Assembly (NCBI GenBank): GCA_007127275.1
Contig: SKZP01000556.1
Span: 1-5,690 of the forward strand
Direction: 5' to 3'
DNA: 5,690 nt
Origin: Planctomycetota bacterium
GTDB lineage: Bacteria; Planctomycetota; UBA8742; SKZP01
Shown: positions 1 to 5,690 of the stretch, piece after piece
Layout: the number at the start of each line of letters is the position of its first letter
Position numbering within the stretch: the stretch's first letter is position 1
Translations under genes and position numbers: made by a program
Notes under the pieces: model-generated
Told to the model about the DNA's origin: nothing
What the model saw: only the letters and a program-made list of their open reading frames with translations
Database searches by the model: none

Positions 1-816
1 GATCTTGACCTCTTTGAGCTCCTTGATGTTGCAGACGATGTAGCCGACCTCGCCGGTGTGGAGCGCTTGCTTCTTCTGCTGGCCGGACGGGCCGAAGGTG
101 CCGACTTCGAGCACTTCGTAGTTGAACCCCGTCGCCATCATCTCGACACGGTCGCCGGTGTGGATGGCGCCGTCGACAATGCGCACGTAGGTGATCACGC
201 CGCGGTAGTCGTCGTAGGTCGCGTCGAAGATCAGCGCGCGTGTCGGCTTGTCCGGCACTCCCTTCGGCCGCGGGATCCGCTCGACAATCGCTTGCAACAA
301 CTCGTCAATGCCGAGCCCCGCCTTGGCGGAGACGCTGAGCACCTCGTCGGGGTCAATGCCGAACTGGTCGACCAACTCCTCGAGCACCTCGTCGGGGCGC
401 GCCTGCGGCAGGTCAATCTTGTTGAGCACGGGAATGATCTCGAGCTCCGCCTCAAGCGCAAGCAGGTAGTTTGCCACCGTCTGCGCGGCAACGCCCTGGG
501 CGGCATCGACGACGAGGATCGCCCCTTCACAGGCTTTCAAACTGCGGCTGACTTCGTAGTTGAAGTCGACGTGGCCCGGCGTGTCAATCAGGTTGAGCGT
601 GAACTTCTTGCCCTCGTAGGTATACGGCATCGCCACGGCGTTCGCCTTGATCGTGATGCCGCGCTCCCGCTCGAGGTCCATTGCGTCGAGGAATTGGGCG
701 CGGAACTCGCGCTCGGTCAGCACGCCGGTATTCAGCAGCAACCGGTCGGCAAGTGTGGACTTGCCGTGGTCAATGTGCGCAACAATCGAGAAATTGCGAA
801 TCTGCTCTTGGTCCAT
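1..816 (-). CDS. lepA: Elongation factor 4 (LepA), translational GTPase, N-terminal 272 residues (3' end outside window)
   Basis: LepA/EF4 is a ribosome-associated GTPase related to EF-G that acts on stalled or mistranslocated ribosomes in the cytosol. The translated frame shows every G motif: G1 AHIDHGKST (residues 13-21), the switch I stretch [10 protein letters not shown] (48-57), G3 DTPGH (78-82), G4 NKID (132-135) and G5 SAK (163-165). The beta-barrel domain II follows from about residue 190, with [17 protein letters not shown] at the cut edge. LepA is usually about 600 residues, so roughly the last 55 percent is missing only because the window ends. I chose the ATG at 816 because [21 protein letters not shown] matches the usual LepA N-terminus. 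No clear Shine-Dalgarno precedes it, and the frame stays open upstream (see findings). Two small departures from the LepA sequences I remember: DFNYEVSRS where S or T is usual after DF, and GVAAQT where GVEAQT is usual. Both G1 and G4 are intact, so I expect a working GTPase. Confidence 0.97.
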   Translation of the reverse strand, partial: MDQEQIRNFSIVAHIDHGKSTLADRLLLNTGVLTEREFRAQFLDAMDLERERGITIKANAVAMPYTYEGKKFTLNLIDTPGHVDFNYEVSRSLKACEGAILVVDAAQGVAAQTVANYLLALEAELEIIPVLNKIDLPQARPDEVLEELVDQFGIDPDEVLSVSAKAGLGIDELLQAIVERIPRPKGVPDKPTRALIFDATYDDYRGVITYVRIVDGAIHTGDRVEMMATGFNYEVLEVGTFGPSGQQKKQALHTGEVGYIVCNIKELKEVKI

Positions 817-995
817 GGATGCACGTGTACCGGCAAGGGCCGAACAAACGACGAGACAAGCGAACAACAGGGTACGCACCGCGCGCCACCGCGTGCCGCG
901 AAAGCATAGCTTGTCGCACCGGCTCCCGCTACCCAAGGGCTTCGCTCAAGAAGAACTTTCCGTTTTCGCGGCTGCACACGCCGGTGCTGGGCTGT

Positions 996-1087
996 CGGCG
1001 GGTTCGCCGCGTCGAGCAACGCAGCGAGCGCCAACTCGCCCCTGCTTCATTGTCGTCGCTTGCGCGGCTCGACGTGGCAAAGCCACG
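996..1087. repeat. Cluster of three abutting hairpins
   Basis: Hairpin one is CGGCG/CGCCG around a GGTT loop (996-1009). Hairpin two pairs CGTCGAGCAACGCAGCGA (1010-1027) with TCGCTTGCGCGGCTCGACG (1056-1074). That gives 8 pairs, a 2x2 internal loop, 4 pairs, a one-base bulge and 4 more pairs, closing a 28-base loop. Hairpin three is CGTGGC/GCCACG around AAA (1073-1087), sharing two bases with hairpin two. Such closely packed palindromes suggest either a REP-like dispersed element or a structured RNA in the lepA leader. No long U-run follows on the minus strand, so these are not classical terminators. The pairing is seen directly; the role is inference. Confidence 0.5.
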
Positions 1088-1154
1088 CCTGATGTCTTTT
1101 CACCATCCTCCGCCTTGCATAGCCTTCGCTCGTCACACGCAACGTTCGGAATCA

Positions 1155-1171
1155 AGGAGCTGACCGCTCCT
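1155..1171 (-). terminator. Possible intrinsic terminator after the CHAT gene
   Basis: On the minus strand a perfect 6-bp stem AGGAGC/GCTCCT closes a 5-base GGTCA loop and begins 14 bases after the TAG stop at 1185-1187. It is followed by TTGATT, only a weak U-tract. Position and strand suit termination of the CHAT transcript, but the stem is short and the tail poor, so a partial or factor-assisted terminator is as likely. Confidence 0.4.
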
Positions 1172-1184
1172 AACGGCACGCCGT

Positions 1185-4058
1185 CTACGCCTGTGCAAAG
1201 AACGTCTGGTCCGCATCACCGGAAACGATCGGCGCGGCCCAGAAGAAGGGGTGCGAGGTTTCCGCCTCGGCGCGCACCTTGCGCTTCGCTGTGTTCACGG
1301 CGCGGGCGACCGGCTCGCCTTGCTGCAGTGTGTCGTAGAACTGTCGGAACAGGTCGGCGGCGTACGTGGCGTCGGAGCGCCACGAGGTGGCGACGACGGT
1401 GGCGGCACCGGTGGCGTGCATTGCCGCGGTCGGATTGGAGTGCTCGCCGTCGGTGCCCCAGCAGCCGGGCTCGGCGACGAGACCGTCGAGCACAATCAGG
1501 TGTGACATCAGTTCCGGATGCGCAAGCGCCCCGAGTGATGTGACATGCTCGGCCTCCGCGAGACCGTGGCCGAAGAACAACGGCGAGCCGGCCGGCACGT
1601 CCGGGTCAATGAATCCCGGCGCACTGATATGCACGAGAGCGGCCCGCTGCGCCTCGGCCAGCACCTCCGCGCCCGTCAGCGGCGCAGCATCCCCGCCACG
1701 CTTTTGCACCGCCTCGCCGAGGCCGTTGAGCGCCGCACGTGCGCCGGTCCAGTCCGCATCCGCGGTGATCAGGCCGAGAGCGGCAAGTTCGTGCGAGCCC
1801 TGCGGCTGCGCCTGCGCAAAGACACCTGCACTCGGCACCTGCACCACTTCGAAGCGGTCGCCGAGAAAGCCCACGCCCGAGTGCAACGCGTCGAACGGCA
1901 CCCGGTGCAGCCCGCCCATGGGCGCGACGATCAAGCGCGACTTGCCTTCCAGCGCATGCAACAGCGGCGTCATCAGCGACGCATACAACACGCGCAGCGG
2001 CCACAAATCCGTCTCCGCGTCCCATTCCTCCAACGAGTCCGGCGGATTGCTCACGCACGTCCAGGCGTACCGGCACACCGTCTCCAGCGACTGATCCAAC
2101 GGCACCGCGAACGTCTCGGCACGCTCCCGCGTAATCAGCACGACATACGCAGCCTCGGCCAGCAGCGCAAGCTCAAGCACCGCATCCTCGGCGCCAAGCC
2201 GTTCGCGTACTTGCTCCACCGTCACCGGTTGCGCCGGGTACCACGTCGCCCCTTGCTCCTCCTCGAACGCGGCAAGCCGCTCGTCGAGCACCGCCTGATC
2301 CAACTCGCCGGCCCAGGGACGGTGGAACGGCTCCTTCGTACTCGGCTCGGGGGGAATCTCGGCGAGGCCGCCGAACAACAGGGGCGGGCAGACGTCGGTG
2401 CGCTCGAAGACGAAACCTTCCTGCAATGCGCCGACGTAGCTACGGTGCCACTCGGGGCTGAGGTTCGCCGCGGCGGCGAAGGTGTCGCGCAGGGCGTCGA
2501 GCTTGTGCTGCTGAATCAGGTGGAACGCCTCGCCGACGAGGCCCGCCCGGTGCGCAATGGGCAGTGCCCGGCCGAGCAAAGAGGTGCCGAGGCGCAGCCC
2601 CGCGTGATGCTCGGCCGGCGTCGGCGTGAAGATACGCAACTCGCCGAGCGTCGTTTGCGCGCGGCGGTACGACTTGAGGGCACGCGGCGAGGTGCGACGG
2701 GCGTGGCACTCGGCAAGTATGAGATAGATCTCAAGCTCCGCCACGGGGCGCTGTTCGGCCTGGGAGAGGGCGTCAATGGCGCGCATTTGCGCGTTGTCGT
2801 AGTCTCCGGAGAGCAAGAACTCCAGCGACTCGTTGATCGGGTCGGTCATATCCGGCTCGGCACAGTCGCCGAACAGGGGCGCCTCCGGGAAGTAGGCGTC
2901 GCGCACCCGGGTCATCTCCGCGGGCGTCACGGCATCCTGCGAGATGCGGCGTGAGGCGAGCAGCGCCGCAAGGCCCTCGAAGCGCTCCCCTTGCAAAAGC
3001 GTCATGAACGCGAAGGTGCGGTAGGGGCGTGGATCCTGCAACTCGCCGCGGGCGTGGACGAACTCGTAGAGGTGGCGCGCCGCGTCGAAGTCCTGGGCCC
3101 GGTAAAGGAAGGCGTCGCCAAGCATGTGGCAAAAGCTATCGCTGAGCAGCGTGAGATCCAGCGGCGCCGTTTGCAACTCCGCGGCAATCTCCTCGGGGGG
3201 CTCTCCGCCGCGCAAACGCGCGAAGAGGTTGCGACGCCGCCAGCGCCCGTCGGGGTCGTCCTCGACCATCACCTCGGCCATCTCCAACAGCGCCTTGCCC
3301 GCGCCGGTCGGGTGGAAGTTGCCCAGCGACGGCGCCCCGGGGGAGCCGAGCAGCGCCGTTTCGAGCGCCTCGGCGTAAAGCTCGCGAATCTCGACGTCGT
3401 TGGGATCCTGCTTGAGCAGCGCAGTAGCCACCGGCGCGAGTCCCTCGACGGAGCCGACCTCGGCGCATATGCGCGCCAGCTCGCGCAGCTGGTGAATATC
3501 CAGGTTTCCGGCGGTCTCGTTTGTCACCCCTTTCTCGAAAAGGATGGTCAGCGGCGCGAGGCGTGGATCTCCGGGAATGCTTTGAGCAAGCGCTTGCAGT
3601 CCCATATCCGCCGCGTCGTGACGGCCACAGGTCACGCCGGCAAGCACCACCGTCTGCCAGAGTTGCACCGGATCCGCCCCGTGGACAATGCCCGTCGCCG
3701 CCCAGTCCTGCGCACGCGCCTCGTCCCAGTTCAGTGCCGCGAGAGCCGCCCCGCGCACAATCACCGCGTCGTCTTGCACGCCGCGCCGCATGGCCTCGGC
3801 GAACCAGGCGAGCGCCTCGGTTGCATCCAGCGCGGGGGCGACGGGTGCCGTCGTGGTCGTCGCTCCGCTGCTTCGGCGGTTGCGTCGTGTTACCTCTAGC
3901 AGCCGCGTCCGCAGGCATTCGGCGAGGTTTGCGCTCAACTGCGGGGATTCGCTTCCGAACAAGGCCCCGCACTCGAACGCCCGCTGTGCCGTTGCGGGCC
4001 GCGACATATCCACAAGCAACGCACCCTGATGCTCAAAAAGCGCGGAATCCATCAGCAC
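1185..4058 (-). CDS. Large helical-repeat (TPR-like) protein with a C-terminal, apparently inactive CHAT domain
   Basis: CHAT domains are caspase-like cysteine peptidase folds, often joined to TPR helices that sense a partner. Here residues about 80-560 are mostly amphipathic helices with loose TPR character, for example around 408-465 (INESLEFLLSGDYDNAQ). A Thr/Pro/Ala-rich linker lies at about 57-78. The CHAT domain spans roughly 615-950: LIVAPMGGLHRVPFDAL (709-725), VPS (741-743), LVHISAPGF (808-816), LIVLDGL (854-860), ATGAATVVATSWRSD (882-896), FRQFYDTLQQG (904-914) and HPFFWAAPIVSGD (936-948). All match family landmarks, but the catalytic His position is Pro814 and the catalytic Cys position is Leu860, with only Cys866 nearby. 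No signal peptide is visible, so it is probably cytosolic. The start is GTG at 4058 or ATG at 4052 (GTG CTG ATG); an in-frame TGA at 4083-4085 excludes anything longer. No clear Shine-Dalgarno precedes it. It likely works as a binding or scaffold protein; its partner is unknown. Confidence 0.9.
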   Translation of the reverse strand: MLMDSALFEHQGALLVDMSRPATAQRAFECGALFGSESPQLSANLAECLRTRLLEVTRRNRRSSGATTTTAPVAPALDATEALAWFAEAMRRGVQDDAVIVRGAALAALNWDEARAQDWAATGIVHGADPVQLWQTVVLAGVTCGRHDAADMGLQALAQSIPGDPRLAPLTILFEKGVTNETAGNLDIHQLRELARICAEVGSVEGLAPVATALLKQDPNDVEIRELYAEALETALLGSPGAPSLGNFHPTGAGKALLEMAEVMVEDDPDGRWRRRNLFARLRGGEPPEEIAAELQTAPLDLTLLSDSFCHMLGDAFLYRAQDFDAARHLYEFVHARGELQDPRPYRTFAFMTLLQGERFEGLAALLASRRISQDAVTPAEMTRVRDAYFPEAPLFGDCAEPDMTDPINESLEFLLSGDYDNAQMRAIDALSQAEQRPVAELEIYLILAECHARRTSPRALKSYRRAQTTLGELRIFTPTPAEHHAGLRLGTSLLGRALPIAHRAGLVGEAFHLIQQHKLDALRDTFAAAANLSPEWHRSYVGALQEGFVFERTDVCPPLLFGGLAEIPPEPSTKEPFHRPWAGELDQAVLDERLAAFEEEQGATWYPAQPVTVEQVRERLGAEDAVLELALLAEAAYVVLITRERAETFAVPLDQSLETVCRYAWTCVSNPPDSLEEWDAETDLWPLRVLYASLMTPLLHALEGKSRLIVAPMGGLHRVPFDALHSGVGFLGDRFEVVQVPSAGVFAQAQPQGSHELAALGLITADADWTGARAALNGLGEAVQKRGGDAAPLTGAEVLAEAQRAALVHISAPGFIDPDVPAGSPLFFGHGLAEAEHVTSLGALAHPELMSHLIVLDGLVAEPGCWGTDGEHSNPTAAMHATGAATVVATSWRSDATYAADLFRQFYDTLQQGEPVARAVNTAKRKVRAEAETSHPFFWAAPIVSGDADQTFFAQA

Positions 4059-4207
4059 GACAACGGGGGAGGGGTGTGTGTTTCACGAAGCCGCCATCTT
4101 AACATGCCCCTTGCGAGCCGACAGGAACGTACTTTCAAATTTCGCGCAACCGCGGAAGGATTCTCGGGTCGTGCAACACCCTTTGGGTGACGTTGTCGTG
4201 CTGATGG
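4049..4207. repeat. Perfect 17-bp inverted repeat flanking the region upstream of the CHAT gene
   Basis: The left arm CCATCAGCACGACAACG (4049-4065) and right arm CGTTGTCGTGCTGATGG (4191-4207) are exact reverse complements separated by 125 bp. The left arm read on the minus strand contains the GTG CTG ATG start of the CHAT gene. The right arm therefore carries a mirror copy of that start on the plus strand, which opens a 16-codon frame (4198-4248, ending TAA). A small hairpin CACCC-TTT-GGGTG (4177-4189) abuts the right arm on the inside. The arms could form a long-range RNA hairpin that hides the start codon, or be sites of DNA inversion or protein binding. No recombinase is present in the window. 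Confidence 0.75.
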
Positions 4208-4418
4208 GCGAACGCGCAACCGCACTCCGCTTGCGTCTGCACCTCTAAGGAGCTGTCAGGATATACAGCCTCCTAGCCGCGAGGCAGTGCCGAGTGGGGA
4301 CCGTGCGTTCGTGAGAGGTCGCGGTTGCGTCTCACCTGCGGTACGACGGCGAAACTTGTATACGTCCCCGAATTCGAAACGCGGAGCGCGCCCGGCGAAG
4401 TTTTGCCGCCAAACGTCG
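4059..4418. other. Intergenic region between the secreted-protein gene and the CHAT gene
   Basis: No convincing gene lies in these 360 bases. They hold most of the 17-bp inverted repeat, the bulged hairpin at 4248-4274 and a GTGAGA/TCTCAC stem (4311-4316 with 4330-4335, 13-base loop) without a U-run. The 8-base core GCAACCGC occurs twice on the plus strand (from 4147 and from 4217) and once inverted (GCGGTTGC, 4321-4328). The only weak promoter-like elements for the CHAT gene are TTGAAA and TTAAGA on the minus strand around 4140-4095; they are about 30 bp apart, too far for a standard sigma-70 promoter. Confidence 0.6.
4248..4274. other. Bulged 9-bp hairpin, possible terminator or structured RNA element
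   Basis: AGGAGCTGT (4248-4256) pairs with ACAGCCTCCT (4265-4274) through nine pairs and one bulged C, closing the 8-base loop CAGGATAT. It lies about 145 bases after the stop of the secreted-protein gene. No U-tract follows on either strand, so classical intrinsic termination is not supported. The stem is nearly symmetric and could act on either transcript. It shares AAGGAGCTG with the terminator-like hairpin at 1154-1162. Confidence 0.45.
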
Positions 4419-5510
4419 TTACGGTACCTCGAACGTCACGTTGAGCTCTGCGGTGCCGTCGCCGCGCAGCGTTAGCGTTTGTCCGGCGTGCTCTCGCTCG
4501 GTGCGGATGTGGAGCGGTCCGGCGAGCGCCAGGCGTCGCGGCCAGCCGGTGTCCAGGTCGACGCGCACGTCGCCTCGCAGTTCCAACTCCGCCGGCATCT
4601 CCCCGGCAATCTCGCCGACCAGCATGACGCGGAGGTCGTACACGGCGGTCGCCGCCTCGTCACTTCCCGCGACGCGCCTCGGCGTTACCGCAAGCTCGGT
4701 CACGTTGAAGTCGCCGTTGCCGTCGCTGTCGAGGTTGAAAAAGCCGGCCGCGTACTCGGAACTGAGCGTAATCTCGTCACCAATGACCCGCGGCTCCTCG
4801 GCCAGGAAGGAGAGCAACGGAAAGCCCGCGCGCAGCGAGTGGAACATCTCGCCAATCACCTCGGCCACGGGCTCGGGTGCGTTCGTTTCCTCATCCCCCT
4901 CCTCAATGGTCACGCGTACCTCGCCATGCTGGTCGAGCTCGGCGTAGGGGTGCTGCAGGTACGGGAACTCGGTGCGCCGTGAGGGGGCACCGTCTGTGCT
5001 CCTGCTCAAGTAGCGCGCAAGCATCTGGAACTGCGCTTTTCTCATGCGTTGTTCGTCGTCGAGCTCGACATTTCGAACGCGCGTGCGGGCGTGGGCCGTC
5101 TGGTCGCGCTGCACGCGGTCCATTTCGTGCTCATCAACGACAACGACCAGTTCCAAGGAGATGGAAAAGTCCTGTTCGAGCACGAACATATCCGGATACG
5201 AAAGCTCGGGCAGTTGAATCGTTGCCGGCTCTTCTTCCTGCTCCTCCGCGGCTTCGTCGTTTTCCGCCTCGTCCTCATCCCGCGCCGGCGCTTCTGCCTC
5301 CTCTTCGCCGTTCACCTGCTCCTCGGCCGGCGCGTCCTGTTCCTCAGTGCCGTTTGCGTCGTTCGCCGCGGGGGCTTGCTCGCCGTTATTGTTATTGTTG
5401 TCGTTGTCGACGCCGTCATTATCCTGCTGGGCGAGCAAAATGGTGCCGGGCAGCAGCAGTGCGAGCGCAAGAGCCGCAAGCAGGGCGAAACGCGCAGCGG
5501 TGGTCATCAT
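4419..5510 (-). CDS. Secreted acidic protein of unknown family with an EF-hand-like loop
   Basis: I do not recognise the family. The first 27 residues form a signal peptide: Arg7, then a hydrophobic stretch ALLAALALALLLPGTILLA ending before QQD. No lipobox Cys is present; in fact there is no Cys at all, so export by the general pathway to the periplasm or outside is expected. Residues 28-97 are low-complexity, rich in Asp, Glu, Asn and Ala (including NDNNNNN at 36-42), and probably disordered. From about residue 98 to the end the chain looks folded, with charged helical stretches near 126-165 and beta-like strands after 286 (LRGDVRVDLDTGWPRRLALAG). Residues 261-272, DSDGNGDFNVTE, fit a calcium-binding EF-hand loop. 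The whole protein has one lysine (Lys158). It begins ATG ATG at 5510; the second ATG at 5507 is better spaced from the AAGGGA box and may be the true start. The stop is TAA at 4419-4421. Role unknown; calcium-dependent surface or periplasmic function is a guess. Confidence 0.85.
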   Translation of the reverse strand: MMTTAARFALLAALALALLLPGTILLAQQDNDGVDNDNNNNNGEQAPAANDANGTEEQDAPAEEQVNGEEEAEAPARDEDEAENDEAAEEQEEEPATIQLPELSYPDMFVLEQDFSISLELVVVVDEHEMDRVQRDQTAHARTRVRNVELDDEQRMRKAQFQMLARYLSRSTDGAPSRRTEFPYLQHPYAELDQHGEVRVTIEEGDEETNAPEPVAEVIGEMFHSLRAGFPLLSFLAEEPRVIGDEITLSSEYAAGFFNLDSDGNGDFNVTELAVTPRRVAGSDEAATAVYDLRVMLVGEIAGEMPAELELRGDVRVDLDTGWPRRLALAGPLHIRTEREHAGQTLTLRGDGTAELNVTFEVP

Positions 5511-5514
5511 TTCT

Positions 5515-5520
5515 TCCCTT
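5515..5520 (-). promoter_or_regulatory. Shine-Dalgarno-like box of the secreted-protein gene
   Basis: On the minus strand AAGGGA is followed by AGAA and then ATGATG. Spacing is 4 bases to the first ATG (5510) and 7 bases to the second (5507). The 7-base spacing is the usual one, favouring the second ATG. This is the only plausible ribosome-binding box in front of the three genes. Confidence 0.5.
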
Positions 5521-5602
5521 TGTATCGTACATCCTTAGAGTGCGCAGCGACCTCCGGGGACATACCATTCGCGCCCCTCCGGCGAAAGCTGCAACTCGCG
5601 AC

Positions 5603-5686
5603 GGGGTGCAGCCGGCTACTGGTGCAAAAACAATGTTTGGAGGGAACCACGTACGGAGGGCGGGGGTGCAGTCGGCTCTTGTTGCA
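5603..5686. repeat. Two 24-bp imperfect direct repeats spaced exactly 60 bp apart
   Basis: The copies are 5603-5626 and 5663-5686; 20 of 24 positions agree, with shared parts GGGGTGCAG, CGGCT and TGCA. Between them sits the small palindrome AAACA-A-TGTTT (5628-5638), and GCTGCA/TGCAGC (5588-5593 with 5607-5612) flanks the copy nearer the gene. They lie about 90-180 bases upstream of the secreted-protein gene, a place where operators occur. They could also be the end of a longer tandem array or of a repetitive coding region that continues beyond 5690. Confidence 0.5.
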
Positions 5687-5690
5687 GCAA

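Larger units (their letters stand above)
817..1184. other. Intergenic region between the CHAT gene and lepA, no convincing gene
   Basis: These 368 bases separate the CHAT gene stop from the lepA ATG. Open frames exist on both strands, but they encode Arg/Ala/Ser-rich sequence without recognisable motifs, as expected by chance at this GC content. The DNA is rich in hairpins: one just after the CHAT stop (1155-1171) and a run of three at 996-1087. I see no good promoter for lepA; the 80 bases before the ATG are GC-rich with no clear -10 box. The region could be a structured leader, a dispersed intergenic repeat or simply a terminator region. Confidence 0.6.

Noticed and set aside
946..1179. A 77-codon minus-strand frame between the CHAT gene and lepA
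   Set aside because: It has no recognisable motif, no ribosome-binding box and a composition typical of chance frames, and it runs through the hairpin cluster. It may be the kind of spurious protein annotated over dispersed repeats.
1545..2954. A 469-codon open frame on the plus strand inside the CHAT gene
   Set aside because: Its product is Arg/His/Gln-rich without any recognisable motif, and it mirrors the GC-rich codons of the well-supported minus-strand CHAT gene. It is a shadow frame.
2991..4102. Further long frames on both strands over the N-terminal part of the CHAT gene
   Set aside because: They show the same Arg/Pro/Ala-rich composition with no motifs, and they fully overlap a frame with family-level support.
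4311..4335. GTGAGA/TCTCAC stem as a terminator of the secreted-protein gene
   Set aside because: It has a 6-bp stem with a 13-base loop and no U-tract on either strand; too weak to call.
4059..4418. tRNA or other known small RNA in the gap
   Set aside because: No T-arm plus acceptor pairing could be built; the TTCGAAA at 4374-4380 lacks the flanking stem.
5521..5560. A TACGAT -10-like box upstream of the secreted-protein gene
   Set aside because: No acceptable -35 box lies 16-18 bases upstream and the match to TATAAT is only four of six, so I do not call a promoter.
5507..5690. A minus-strand frame entering from the window edge and ending in a TGA that overlaps the ATGATG of the secreted-protein gene
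   Set aside because: The ATGA-type overlap is attractive, but the encoded residues (rich in Cys, Ser, Arg, His) look non-coding and other frames here are also partly open. Without sequence beyond 5690 it cannot be supported.
1..5690. CRISPR array, gasdermin-like gene or other defence partner for the CHAT protein
   Set aside because: No regular short repeats with spacers and no small pore-former gene are visible. The link of CHAT to defence seen elsewhere cannot be supported here.

Overview
The window is GC-rich, gene-dense bacterial DNA. All three genes lie on the minus strand, so transcription runs from position 5690 toward 1. Reading in that direction: a secreted acidic protein of unknown family (5510-4419), a 957-residue protein with a helical-repeat N-terminal part and a C-terminal CHAT domain (4058-1185), and the first 272 residues of the translation factor LepA/EF4 (816-1, cut by the window edge). 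The gaps of 360 and 368 bp are too wide for tight translational coupling. The three are therefore more likely a co-oriented run than one operon. No transposase, CRISPR array, tRNA or rRNA is visible.

The host cannot be named from this sequence. A high-GC genome with a large TPR/CHAT protein and a secreted protein carrying an acidic low-complexity stretch and an EF-hand-like loop would fit Planctomycetota or another member of the PVC group. This is a guess. LepA is housekeeping and the other two genes share its GC-rich codon use, so nothing points to recent transfer.

The most interesting gene is the CHAT protein. The fold motifs of this caspase-like domain are easy to follow, but both catalytic positions are substituted: the HxxxHG motif reads HISAPG and the LSAC motif reads LDGL. 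It looks like a pseudo-peptidase that kept its structure and probably acts by binding or scaffolding.

The spaces between genes are unusually structured. A perfect 17-bp inverted repeat (4049-4065 and 4191-4207) has one arm over the start codons of the CHAT gene. The gap downstream of that gene holds three abutting hairpins (996-1087) and a terminator-like hairpin (1155-1171). A 9-bp hairpin lies at 4248-4274. Two 24-bp near-repeats spaced exactly 60 bp apart lie upstream of the secreted-protein gene. The lepA reading frame stays open upstream of its normal ATG and spells a signal-peptide-like segment, which is odd for a cytosolic GTPase.
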